DNA of 18,675 bases from JASFWK01 sp050049355 (GCA_050049355.1 JASFWK010000034.1:1-18675); one strand, 5' to 3'. Counted from the stretch's first letter, positions 8,561-16,369 are shown. Notes: a model not told the origin generated them from the letters alone. Translations and numbers: made by a program.

Positions 8561-11326
8561 ATGTCAAGCGAATCAATCGATCGGACACGGCGCGGCCCAT
8601 TAGGGATGATCATCGAATGGATCTTCCGTCTCTGGGAGCTCATAGTCAGCATCTTTCGACCTGGACCGAGAATTGACGGCTTCACACCCGCAAAGGGTTA
8701 CCCCGGCACGGTGCTGGAGATCAAGGGCGCGAAGTTCGGCGCTGCCCGCGACGACAATCACGTGGAGGTAGGGGGCAAGGAGGCCCTCGTGCTGGAAGCA
8801 TCCCCAAATCGACTCAAAGTCCTCGCCGCCGTCGGCACCGAGACGGGCCGCGTGCAGGTAAGGGTGGACAGCCTCACGGCCATCGGGCCTTACGACTTCA
8901 AGGTGCTGAAGTACCCGGTCCCGGATTCGGAGGAGGACGGCCCGCCGATCCTCCACATGGGCGCCGGAAAAGGACAGGCCGGCGGACTGCCCTCCACCGG
9001 CACCATCCGTCTGTTGGTGATGCCCGTCCATCCATCGGACAGGGTTCCAGCCAACCTGGCCAACGCGCGACAAGACATTATCGACGAGTTCAACCAGGCC
9101 CGAACCTTCTACCTGCAGGCCAGCTACAACACCCTCACCCTGGGAACGAGTGCAACCAACGCTAACATTACCGTCGGCAACTGGCACCAACTCAGCGGGA
9201 ACTACTCGGACTATGTCCGTGTTGCCGCGCGCCCCGGCAAGGAAAAGGAAGACTGGTGGGTCCCTAACGTCATCCCGAATGCTCAGAAACGACTCCATGC
9301 CGAGACCGCTCAGGCCGCAGAGGACCAGGGCCATGACTTGGACGACTTTGATATGATGGCCGTCGTCATCTTCGGTAATGGGCAATTCCTCCGCGCCTGG
9401 GGAGATATGAAGGATTCCAGCTTCAGCTATGACAACACAGCCCAGAATCTGCATATCAATGTCACCGTGGGCCATGACGTTTACCTTCTGGATCTGTCTG
9501 AGACAGCAGACTGGGGCCGCATCGCCCATGAGATCGCTCATAACATCGTGGATGGCGGAATGAAGCAGGCAGCCCTGACGCAGCCCGAGGACGTGTACGA
9601 CAGCGACCTTATCGATCCCCAAGTGGCTACTGCCCAGGAATTCGAGTTGATGGGTGACCATGATGAGCACCCACTCTTCTCTGGCTTCTTCATGCGGCAA
9701 CTCAAATGGTACTCCAACGCCAACATTGTGGAGTTGGACTGGGATCGCAATCCCTTCCCACCCGCTGGGCAACCAGCCACCGAGTACGATATCGTGGCTC
9801 ATGGGCTTGCCCAGAACACCAACCCCAATCGCTACCACCTGGTGCGCATCAAGATTACCAAGGGCCTTTCCTACTACGTGGAGGTGCGGCAGCGGCCGGA
9901 TCCATCCGCCGCCACACCTCAGGTCTTTGACGAGAATTTCGACAAGGATGTCGTGGCGGCTGGTGCGGCGAACTACGGCGGTGTCGTCGTCACCGCGGCC
10001 CTCTCGGACGTAATCAACATGAACCAGGAGATGCGCCTCATCACATTGCTCCACGAATCCCGCGTGCTCAAGACAGGTGATGTGGTCACGGATCCTCTCC
10101 GCAGCATCAAGATCTCTGTAGTGAACGACAATGTAGTAGCTCGACCGCAGGTTTGCCGCGTCTGCGTGGAATGGGCACAGACCATCACTGACGATCCAAA
10201 GGGTAAGTTTGACCTGTCGGTTACCAAGTGGGACAGCAAGTATCAAAGCGACGACATCTGGGTCGACCGCAATCCGTGGGGCACGTACGACCATGCGGAT
10301 GCGTCGGGGAATCCTGTGGACAATGGCGACAAGCCCCGGCCCAAAGAGATCAACCACTTCTGGGGCCGGGTTCACAACAGCGGACAGATCGACGCCACTA
10401 ACGTGCGCCTGGCCTTCTACGCTGTGGAACCGCCCGGAGTGGGTGACAACGGCAACTGGACGCCGCTACCCGGCAGCCCGAAGAGCATCTCTGTGAAGAA
10501 GAACGATTCCACCAAAGACTTCATCAATTGGACGCCGGTGGTGGGCAAGCACACCTGCCTGAAGATCGTGGCTGAGCCACAGCTCGGTGAGGTGTCTGGC
10601 GGCAACAACTCCGCCCAGGAGAACATCTTCGACTTTGAAACACCGGCCTCCAGCGTGCCCACTCCGTTGGTCATTCCCATGGCGGTACGCAACCCCCTGA
10701 AGGAACGCACTGTCGCTCTGATCTCCGTGCGGGGCGTGCCTGAAGGCTTCGTCGCCCAGTTCCCGCACGCCTGGGTCTGGCTGGATCCCAAGCAAGAGCG
10801 GCTGTTGGATCTCACGGTAGTCCCGATGCGGGATATCGGCTACTACCATGAAGAGGAGATTCCCCGAGCCAACGTGGTGGTGGATGGATGGATCCCTCAC
10901 TCCTACAGACTTCAGATGGCGTCAGGAGATTATCCCGGCTCCGTCATGTTGCCGATGGGCGGGATAATGGCTCGCGTCACCCCCAAGCACCACAGCGAAA
11001 TCACGCTGGAAGAGGACCCAGAATACGACCACCCTGAAGCGGTCGGGCTGCGTGGCCAGATCGACCCGCCAATTGGCAACCAGCCGGTGCGCGTGGATCT
11101 GACAGATCCCAAAGGTCGGGTGCGCGTGCGACAGGTCTTCACCGATGCTGCTGGCCGCTTTCACGCTGTTCTTGATCTAGCCCGCGCGCCGTCCAAAGAC
11201 CCATTGGGCAGAGAACCAGGCGAAGAGGAACGACCCCTCTCAGGCAGCTACCGAGCACAGGCATTCATCATCAACGCACCCAAAGTTGCCGAGGCTGAGT
11301 CCAACGTAGTTCTTCTGAAGAAGTAA
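8561..11326 (+). CDS. Large HEXXH metalloprotease-like protein with IPT/TIG and C-terminal beta domains
   Basis: This 921-residue protein is intact, with GGAGG 6 bases before the ATG. Order of parts: a short basic N-terminus with one hydrophobic segment (about residues 16-32, IIEWIFRLWELIVSIF) that could anchor it; an IPT/TIG-like beta domain (about 36-116, GFTPAKGYPGTVLEIKGAKFG); a peptidase-like domain with the zinc motif AHEIAHNIV (H323, E324, H327) and a downstream LMGDHDEHPLFSGFF segment (about 363-377) recalling the Met-turn region of M6/InhA-type peptidases; a CARDB-like region (about 545-700); and C-terminal beta modules, the last with a TDPKGRVRVRQVFTDAAGRFHAVLD carboxypeptidase-regulatory-like pattern. 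It is most likely a surface or secreted hydrolase, although no classic signal peptide is present. It is unusually large for cassette cargo. Confidence 0.75.
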   Translation: MSSESIDRTRRGPLGMIIEWIFRLWELIVSIFRPGPRIDGFTPAKGYPGTVLEIKGAKFGAARDDNHVEVGGKEALVLEASPNRLKVLAAVGTETGRVQVRVDSLTAIGPYDFKVLKYPVPDSEEDGPPILHMGAGKGQAGGLPSTGTIRLLVMPVHPSDRVPANLANARQDIIDEFNQARTFYLQASYNTLTLGTSATNANITVGNWHQLSGNYSDYVRVAARPGKEKEDWWVPNVIPNAQKRLHAETAQAAEDQGHDLDDFDMMAVVIFGNGQFLRAWGDMKDSSFSYDNTAQNLHINVTVGHDVYLLDLSETADWGRIAHEIAHNIVDGGMKQAALTQPEDVYDSDLIDPQVATAQEFELMGDHDEHPLFSGFFMRQLKWYSNANIVELDWDRNPFPPAGQPATEYDIVAHGLAQNTNPNRYHLVRIKITKGLSYYVEVRQRPDPSAATPQVFDENFDKDVVAAGAANYGGVVVTAALSDVINMNQEMRLITLLHESRVLKTGDVVTDPLRSIKISVVNDNVVARPQVCRVCVEWAQTITDDPKGKFDLSVTKWDSKYQSDDIWVDRNPWGTYDHADASGNPVDNGDKPRPKEINHFWGRVHNSGQIDATNVRLAFYAVEPPGVGDNGNWTPLPGSPKSISVKKNDSTKDFINWTPVVGKHTCLKIVAEPQLGEVSGGNNSAQENIFDFETPASSVPTPLVIPMAVRNPLKERTVALISVRGVPEGFVAQFPHAWVWLDPKQERLLDLTVVPMRDIGYYHEEEIPRANVVVDGWIPHSYRLQMASGDYPGSVMLPMGGIMARVTPKHHSEITLEEDPEYDHPEAVGLRGQIDPPIGNQPVRVDLTDPKGRVRVRQVFTDAAGRFHAVLDLARAPSKDPLGREPGEEERPLSGSYRAQAFIINAPKVAEAESNVVLLKK

Positions 11327-11331
11327 CAAGT

Positions 11332-11366
11332 GGGGAAAGTGGCCTGGAACATAGGCCACTTTCCCC
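11332..11366 (+). terminator. Perfect 14-bp hairpin after the protease gene
   Basis: GGGGAAAGTGGCCT (11332-11345) pairs perfectly with AGGCCACTTTCCCC (11353-11366) around a 7-base loop, 5 bases after the stop codon. No T-run follows (more C instead), so termination may be partial, or the hairpin may stabilise the mRNA 3' end. Confidence 0.55.
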
Positions 11367-11400
11367 CCCATTGGCGAGTTTCACTGGCTGTAGAGAGAGC

Positions 11401-11407
11401 GCCCAAC
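11401..11407 (+). other. Possible R'' box of the protease cassette
   Basis: GCCCAAC here is the exact complement of the GTTGGGC box at 11940, and its upstream bases GAGC also complement the start of the first cassette at 7307 (allowing one indel). The 9-base spacer GAGGCGATG has the usual length, but I cannot find an L' arm matching the following bases. The gene-free stretch 11327-11992 otherwise holds the hairpin above and repeat copy 2. Confidence 0.3.
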
Positions 11408-11556
11408 GAGGCGATGAACCCGATGGGCATCGCCATCGCGGACGATCCCCTGCGACACCTCCGGCTGCGCGCTGTGGACCGCGAATCTGAGGCCACTCTG
11501 ATGAAGGCAGCTTCGTCGTTCGCTGTGATCGTCCTTGAGGGTATGGAGCAGAGGGG

Positions 11557-11946
11557 AGGGAATGGAGCCTGATTGTGTCAGGGGCGAGTCACCGCCGTGA
11601 GGAGGAGCTGCAATCTTGCCTTGCAGTCGCCTCGGTTTAGATGTACAATGGGTTGTGAAAACACAAGACAGCGCACCCCACCTCTCCAGGATGAATGCGC
11701 CGTCTAGGTTAGCCCTATCTGGGGCTCGACGGTGAAGTATACCACCGGCGTCCCTGGCTGTCAACTGCGCGCCGACGCGACTCGCACGCTATGCAGACAA
11801 GGTGCGTGATAGAGTGACGAAGGAGGGGATATGGAGAAGAAACGCCGGATAAAGTCCCTGTGGGGCACTTTATCCAGTAGAACGTCTGCATAAGATGCTG
11901 TTTGGGATCTTATGTGGGAGGAATGCGGCAGAATAACATGTTGGGC
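11557..11946 (+). repeat. Noncoding repeat copy 2, with a 184-bp extra segment
   Basis: This copy matches 7109-7313 in two parts, 11557-11652 and 11837-11946, with 184 bp (11653-11836) absent from copy 1. The flanks of the extra segment carry similar ATGGG/ATGGAG words, so either an insertion here or a slippage deletion in copy 1 is possible. The second part folds into two hairpins: GGATAAAGT/ACTTTATCC (perfect, 9 bp) and CATAAGAT/ATCTTATG (perfect, 8 bp; kept with one mismatch in copy 1). Similarity ends exactly at GTTGGGC (11940-11946), the start of the MBL cassette. Confidence 0.75.
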
Positions 11947-11992
11947 GAAGCAGTGCGCCCAATCAATGTTACACGTAAGGAAGGGGACAACT

Positions 11993-12856
11993 ATGAATAG
12001 TGAAACCTATCGATTCAAGGTGGGGTCTTTCGAATGCATAGCCGTCAGTGATGGCACCTTTGCATACCCAGATCACAGCTTTTTCATAAACGCGCCAAAA
12101 GAACGGCTGGAGCAGGTACTTCGGGAACACAATATCCAGGCGGGTGAGATAATGGCACCGTGGACCTGTTTGCTGATCAACACAGGGCAGCACCAGGTTC
12201 TGGTGGACACTGGAGGGGGAGCTGGTCTGATGCCGAGCGTAGGAAAGCTAATTCCATACTTGCAGGCTGAGGGGATTGAGACCTTGGAAATTGACACGGT
12301 CATTCTTACACACGGGCATCCGGACCACATCGGGGGGAACACCGATGCCGAGGGTAGGCCAGCTTTCCCCAACGCACGCTACAGTATGTGGAAGGACGAG
12401 TGGGAGTTTTGGACGTCAGACCCCGACCTCGCGCAACTTCAAGTGGAGGAAGACCTCAAACAACTGATGCTCGCGCTCGCACGCAAGAATCTCCCGCCGA
12501 TCCAGGGTCAGCTCGATCTCGTTGAGCGTGAAACGGAAATTCTGCCTGGCATCCAGGCCATTGCGGCGCCAGGGCACACACCAGGCCACATGGCATTGGC
12601 CATTTCTTCGGGCAACGAGCAGCTGCTGTACATCTCCGATGCAGTTCTCAATCCCATCCATCTGGAGCAGCCTGAGTGGTACCCGGCCTTCGACCTTGCC
12701 CCTGAACAAGCCATGGTTACTAGGCGTCAGCTCCTCGCTCGGGTCGCTGCCGAGAAAGCCCTGGTGATTGCCTGTCATTTCCCCTTCCCAAGTCTGGGGC
12801 ACGTTGTCCAGAAGGGAGAGGCATGGCAATGGCAGCCGATTGAGACGATGGCTTAG
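11993..12856 (+). CDS. Metallo-beta-lactamase-fold hydrolase
   Basis: The 287-residue product is an MBL-superfamily enzyme. The zinc-binding motif THGHPDH lies at residues 106-112, preceded by VDTGGG (strand with Asp), and followed by APGHTPGHM, LLYISDAVLNP and CHFPFPSLGHV, which supply the remaining metal-ligand histidines and aspartate. Length and motif spacing suit the AttM/quorum-quenching-lactonase-like and general MBL-fold hydrolase groups more than true beta-lactamases; the substrate cannot be deduced. The open frame begins 27 codons earlier but that part lies in the noncoding repeat; AAGGAAGGGG upstream of the ATG at 11993 decides the start. It is the only gene of cassette III, whose attC follows 53 bases after the stop. 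Confidence 0.85.
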   Translation: MNSETYRFKVGSFECIAVSDGTFAYPDHSFFINAPKERLEQVLREHNIQAGEIMAPWTCLLINTGQHQVLVDTGGGAGLMPSVGKLIPYLQAEGIETLEIDTVILTHGHPDHIGGNTDAEGRPAFPNARYSMWKDEWEFWTSDPDLAQLQVEEDLKQLMLALARKNLPPIQGQLDLVERETEILPGIQAIAAPGHTPGHMALAISSGNEQLLYISDAVLNPIHLEQPEWYPAFDLAPEQAMVTRRQLLARVAAEKALVIACHFPFPSLGHVVQKGEAWQWQPIETMA

Positions 12857-12908
12857 GACATCGCCGAAGGCGTTTCCATAAAATGGTGTCTTGACAACAG
12901 ACACTTTC

Positions 12909-12971
12909 GCCTAACCAGCGGATGAAGGCAGACGCGGCTTACAGCCGCGCTGATTATCCACAACGTTGGGC
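12909..12971 (+). other. attC site of the MBL cassette (63 bp)
   Basis: Layout: R'' GCCTAAC (12909-12915), spacer CAGCGGATG, L'' arm GGCAG-A-CGCGGC, a short loop TTACA, L' arm GCCGCG-CTGATT, a spacer, then R' GTTGGGC (12965-12971). The unpaired A in L'' and the 60-bp class length match classical cassette attC sites such as that of aadA. TTCGCCTAAC ending at 12915 complements the start of its cassette (GTTGGGCGAA at 11940) in 9 of 10 bases. Confidence 0.85.
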
Positions 12972-13004
12972 CGCCCTTCCATCGCACGGGGCCAGGGATA
13001 AACC

Positions 13005-13955
13005 CTGAAAGCCATCGTCCAGAATGACTACGGCTTGCCGGATCTGCTCGAACTGAAGGAGGTCGACCAGCCGGCGCTCAAGGATCGCGACGTGCTCGTG
13101 CGCGTGCACGCGGCCGCCCTCAACGCAGGCGACTTCTTCTTCATGAAGGGCAACCCGTGGCTCGTTCGCTTGTTCGTCGGATTCCCCAAGCCCAGGAACC
13201 ACGTCCTTGGATGGGATGCAGCAGGGCGCGTCGAGGCGGTCGGTAGAAGGGTCGAGCGGTTCCGGCCGGGTGATGAGGTGTTCGGCTCCTCCCGTGGCAC
13301 GTTGGCCGAGTACGCGTGTGCAGCCGAAGACGGTTTTGCGACAAAGCCCGCCAACCTCACGTTCGAGCAGGCGGCGGCCGTTCCGACAGCGGCTCTTACC
13401 ACGCTCCAAGGCCTCCGTGACGCCGGGAACGTGCAGCCCGGACAGAAGGTTCTCATCAACGGAGCCGCGGGAGGCGTGGGAACCTTCGCCGTCCAGATCG
13501 CGAAGTGGCTCGGAGCCGAGGTCACCGGCGTGTGCAGCACGCGGAACGTGGACCTGGTGCGGTCGCTCGGGGCAGACGACGTGATCGACTACACCCGGGA
13601 GGACTTCACACGGAAGGGCCGGCGCTACGACCTCATCCTCGACAACGTCGGGAATCGGTCGTTCTCGGAATGCCGACGCGCGCTCACCCCTCGGGGGAGG
13701 CTCCTGCCCAACACCGGCCATGCCGGCATGGGTTACGTGATTGCGGCGTTCGCGCTTTCGCTCTTCGTGCGCAGCCAGGGTCGCCCCTTCATCGCTAGCG
13801 GCCGTGCCGAAGACCTGCTCGTGCTCAAGGACCTCATCGAGGCAGGGAAGGTGAAGCCGGTCATCAACAGGACGTACCTGTTGAGCGAGACTCCGGAGGC
13901 TCTCGGATACGTCGGGCAAGGGCACGCTAGAGGCAAAGTCGTCATCCTCATGTGA
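13005..13955 (+). CDS. Zinc-independent MDR family quinone oxidoreductase-like protein
   Basis: This medium-chain dehydrogenase/reductase resembles NADPH:quinone reductase (zeta-crystallin/QOR) proteins. A GroES-like N-terminal domain (VLVRVHAAALNAGDFFFMKG, GWDAAGRVEAVG) is followed by a Rossmann domain with NGAAGGVGTFAVQIAKWLGA (from about residue 152) and LGADDVIDYTREDF. Zinc ligands of classical alcohol dehydrogenases are missing, as in QORs. The conserved family opening MKAIVQ is present here as LKAIVQ, with CTG at 13005 in the start position and an in-frame TAA two codons upstream. Translation may begin at this CTG, or at TTG 13035 (306 residues), losing the first strand. No good ribosome binding site precedes either, so expression is uncertain. 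It is the cargo of cassette IV, starting 39 bases after the R' box. Confidence 0.8.
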   Translation: MKAIVQNDYGLPDLLELKEVDQPALKDRDVLVRVHAAALNAGDFFFMKGNPWLVRLFVGFPKPRNHVLGWDAAGRVEAVGRRVERFRPGDEVFGSSRGTLAEYACAAEDGFATKPANLTFEQAAAVPTAALTTLQGLRDAGNVQPGQKVLINGAAGGVGTFAVQIAKWLGAEVTGVCSTRNVDLVRSLGADDVIDYTREDFTRKGRRYDLILDNVGNRSFSECRRALTPRGRLLPNTGHAGMGYVIAAFALSLFVRSQGRPFIASGRAEDLLVLKDLIEAGKVKPVINRTYLLSETPEALGYVGQGHARGKVVILM

Positions 13956-13976
13956 GGTCGGGTTCGCCGAGCGATG

Positions 13977-13986
13977 GGGCGGCCCA
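13977..13986 (+). other. Left part of the interrupted attC of cassette IV
   Basis: GGGCGGCCCA is the reverse complement of the first bases of its own cassette (GTTGGGCCGCCC, 12965-12976) except that the final AC is missing. The AC followed by a canonical spacer and L'' arm is found at 15780, on the other side of the IS. Joining the two restores a normal R'' box, GCCCAAC. Confidence 0.75.
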
Positions 13987-14251
13987 CCGATGACTTGCAA
14001 AGTCAAGTCGACTGAAAAGCATTAAAGATCAGAGAACCTAAAAGCACGCCGTCGTTGTCGGGGCTGTGGGCGGTGTGGGCAGGCGTGTTTTTTCGGCTGT
14101 CCACACTGTGCACAGCCCTCCTCCTGGTCGAGAGCCCCCTCGGCGACACGTTGAAGCGATAGAGATCGCACGTTGACAACACCACACCTCCCCGCCGCAG
14201 TCGGAATGCTGCGGAGGAAAAAAGCACCACTTGAGAGCATCGGCCCCGTCG

Positions 14252-15499
14252 TCAGGCGGGGCGGAGTTCAGGGAAGAGGGCCAAGACCTCCTCGGCGGGG
14301 GCGATGGCCCGCTTGGTGGAACGGCCGGTGATGAGGCAGTCGAGGTCGTGGCCCAGGTCGAGTTGGAGCAGGCCGTAGCGCACGAACTGACGGGACGTCA
14401 TCCCCTGGCGGTCCTGCGGGGAGAGCTTCCAGGACCAGATCATGAGCTTGAAGGCGACCATCTGAGGTTCGGCGTGGCGATCGGCGGCGCGCTCGGTCAG
14501 GACGTGCCAGACGGCGACGAGGAGCTTGCGGGCAATGGCGACGATGGCGACGTTGTGATGCTTGTGGCGAGTGAGACGGCGGAACTGTTCTTTCCAGTAG
14601 GGTGACTTCTGGGCGGCGACCCAAGCTGCCTCGATGAGGACGCGGCGGAGTTCGCGACGTCCACGCTTGGTGATTCCTTTGCCACGGTGGGTTTCTCCAC
14701 TGCTGTGGACACCAGCGCCGAGGCCAGCATAGCCGACGAGTTTCTTGGCACAGGGGAAGCGGGTGACGTCGCCGATGGCAGAGAGGACGGTCATGGTGGT
14801 CAGCAGGCCGAAGCCGGGCAGTTGGACGAGGAAGGGGGCCTGATCGGTCCAGGGGTCCTGAGTGCTGAGACGATGGAGCTCGGTCATGACGTCGGCGAGC
14901 TGCTGTTGAACGTGGATGAGGGAGTCGAGGTCCTGCTGGAGGCGGAGGGACTCGGTGGGGGAGAGGTCGAGGCCGCGCCACCAGTCGCGGTTGTGGGCGG
15001 CGAAGGGGTCCCCTGGCGGGGTATCGAGATGGTTGCGATGGAGGACGGCGTGAAGCTGGTTCTTGAGGCGGGTCTGTTGCTTGACGATCTGGCGACGGTG
15101 AGCGATGAGGGCGCGGAGCTCGCGGACGGGTACTGGGGGCACCCAGACCTCGGGGATCAGGTTGGCGGCGAGCAGCTTGGCGAGGCGGAGGGCATCCTGC
15201 TTGTCGGTCTTGACGGCGGCGGCGGCGATCCACTTGACCTGGAGGGAGTTGGCGACGACGCAGCGACCGACGAGGGGAGCGAGGATGTCGTGGGTGGTCC
15301 AGGCGTTGGAGGTGGTCTCGAGAGCGACGGCGTCAGTGGGGCGGAGGTGCTTGGCAGCCCAGACGGGGAGCTGCTTGAGCGAGACGCGGCGCGGGGTGAG
15401 GACGACGTTCTGCTGGGCGTCGACGGCGGCGATCACGACGAAACGCTTGTGGAGGTCGACGCCGACGAAGCGGGTAAAGGGCTGTTCTTCTTGAGTCAT
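14252..15499 (-). CDS. IS110-family DEDD transposase
   Basis: The 415-residue transposase has an N-terminal RuvC-like DEDD domain: FVGVDLHK (D15), ALETTSN (E61) and KTDKQDA (D99 and D102). A coiled-coil-like linker follows, then the C-terminal Tnp_IS116/IS110/IS902 domain with LPGFGLLTTMTVLSAIGD, VGYAGLGAGVHSSGE (S266/S267, the likely nucleophilic serine region) and GKGITKRGRRELRRVL. The frame is complete, so the enzyme is probably active. An open frame continues 89 codons upstream, but AGGAGG 7 bases before the ATG at 15499 and the family's usual N-terminus fix the start. IS110 transposases act with an element-encoded bridge (seek) RNA that pairs with target and donor DNA. Confidence 0.92.
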   Translation of the reverse strand: MTQEEQPFTRFVGVDLHKRFVVIAAVDAQQNVVLTPRRVSLKQLPVWAAKHLRPTDAVALETTSNAWTTHDILAPLVGRCVVANSLQVKWIAAAAVKTDKQDALRLAKLLAANLIPEVWVPPVPVRELRALIAHRRQIVKQQTRLKNQLHAVLHRNHLDTPPGDPFAAHNRDWWRGLDLSPTESLRLQQDLDSLIHVQQQLADVMTELHRLSTQDPWTDQAPFLVQLPGFGLLTTMTVLSAIGDVTRFPCAKKLVGYAGLGAGVHSSGETHRGKGITKRGRRELRRVLIEAAWVAAQKSPYWKEQFRRLTRHKHHNVAIVAIARKLLVAVWHVLTERAADRHAEPQMVAFKLMIWSWKLSPQDRQGMTSRQFVRYGLLQLDLGHDLDCLITGRSTKRAIAPAEEVLALFPELRPA

Positions 15500-15779
15500 T
15501 GTTTGCCTCCTGGTTCCTTTCAAGATAGAATGGGATAGCGGTTGGGCACGGATTTGGGGCACGAGAGATACAACTACCGATACGGGCTTGGCGGAGGTAT
15601 CCGTCTTCCCAGATGAGCGTGTCCGACGGGGAGCCACATAACACAAGCGGGCTTGGCTTCGGCCTTCCCATGGGCGCGCTCGGCTCGCCCTCACGCCCGT
15701 GCACCGGTGCGTTCCCGCCGCCCATCGCTGTGCGGACAGGATAGCACCCTCCGTGCCCAACCGCAATTACATTCTAATA
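15500..15779 (-). ncRNA. Candidate bridge RNA region of the IS110 element
   Basis: This 280-bp noncoding flank upstream of the transposase contains a perfect 15-bp inverted repeat: GCGGTTGGGCACGGA (15538-15552) and TCCGTGCCCAACCGC (15750-15764). The repeat includes GTTGGGC/GCCCAAC, the same words as the attC boxes in which the element sits. IS110 elements encode the bridge RNA in this flank, whereas IS1111-type elements use the downstream one, so placement is by family knowledge. The downstream flank (13987-14251) is of similar length and cannot be excluded. Confidence 0.4.
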
Positions 15780-15874
15780 ACAACTCGATGGAGCCGACCC
15801 GGCCAGCTGTGACAAAACGGGTTCGAACTACTATCGATGAGCTGGCCGGGCGGCTCATCTCGATCCCGTTAGCA
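15780..15874 (+). other. Right part of the interrupted attC of cassette IV
   Basis: After AC (end of R'') and the spacer AACTCGATG comes L'' GAGCCG-A-CCCGGCCAGCT (15791-15808). This pairs over 17 bp with AGCTGGCCGGGCGGCTC (15840-15856), leaving a single extrahelical A. A spacer and R' GTTAGCA (15868-15874) complete it. Restored without the IS, the attC is about 100 bp long. Confidence 0.85.
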
Positions 15875-15996
15875 CGCCTACCATACTTGAAAGGCTCGTT
15901 GCAATCGAAACACTTTTTCCTCGCAGCATTGGCGCAGAGGGTTTCGAGGCGAGTATATATGTATTCTAGAAAAGAGCCATTGAAGGAGGCTAAACG

Positions 15997-16248
15997 ATGA
16001 AATCCTTTGCTGAAATTACTGTAGCGATGGTTAACCCTGAGGATGATTTTGTTCTGAGGTATAAATGTCCACATTGCTGTACCGGAGGTGAACAGGTTGT
16101 GGAGACACGCCCCTTTGAGCTACTCTCCAAATATGCCAAAGCCATAGTCGAGCATGATGTAGTTAATTACACATGTCCGAACTGTGGTGGAGATATTGCC
16201 CTGATTGCAGGTGACGCTATCAAGAACACTCTCAAGCCATGGATCTAA
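15997..16248 (+). CDS. Small zinc-ribbon protein
   Basis: The 83-residue product carries two CxxC pairs, CPHC (C24, C27) and CPNC (C60, C63), separated by 32 residues, the pattern of a zinc ribbon. The rest is a short alpha/beta sequence (FELLSKYAKAIVEHDVVNYTC) without recognised domain. It has no signal peptide. AAGGAGG ends 6 bases before the ATG. The upstream 120 bases of the cassette are AT-richer and include TTGGCG (15929) and TATATA (15954), spaced 19 bases, a possible cassette-borne promoter. Small unknown proteins are typical integron cargo. DNA-binding or scaffold roles are common for zinc ribbons, but no role can be assigned. Confidence 0.75.
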   Translation: MKSFAEITVAMVNPEDDFVLRYKCPHCCTGGEQVVETRPFELLSKYAKAIVEHDVVNYTCPNCGGDIALIAGDAIKNTLKPWI

Positions 16249-16369
16249 CTGGTGAAGCAAATCGTTAATATGCCTTAAGAGACGACGGTAGGTTTGTTTG
16301 CCAACTGGGAGCAGTCACAGCCGGTGCGCTTGGTCGGTCGTGGTTGCTCTCATGCAAGGAACGTGGGCA

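Larger units (their letters stand above)
13987..15779 (-). mobile_element. IS110-family insertion sequence inserted in an attC R'' box
   Basis: The element is about 1.79 kb, with limits deduced from the split attC (ambiguous by one or two bases on each side). It has no terminal inverted repeats and shows no clear target duplication, both usual for IS110-type elements. Noncoding flanks are about 265 bp downstream and 280 bp upstream of the transposase. The left 103 bases are identical to 18573-18675, where a second copy begins. In the downstream flank, CACGCC (14045-14050) and GGCGTG (14082-14087) form a stem bordered by T-runs on both strands, a probable bidirectional terminator. Confidence 0.8.

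Noticed and set aside
8600..10375. A 591-codon minus-strand frame opposite the protease gene
   Set aside because: No recognisable domain; the + strand frame has a ribosome binding site, HEXXH and known domain types.
14003..14240. Short minus-strand frames downstream of the transposase, one with CAQCGQPKKHACPH
   Set aside because: Two overlapping frames compete, no ribosome binding site is seen, and the region has RNA-like hairpins. A zinc-finger accessory protein is not supported.
14687..15538. A 283-codon + strand frame opposite the transposase
   Set aside because: The frame is a composition shadow of the GC-rich transposase gene, rich in Gly, Glu, Asp and Val, with no domain.
15538..15764. 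The 15-bp inverted repeat as ends of a MITE or as a separate tiny cassette
   Set aside because: The reconstructed attC places both arms inside the IS (13987-15779), so they are internal parts of the IS flank.
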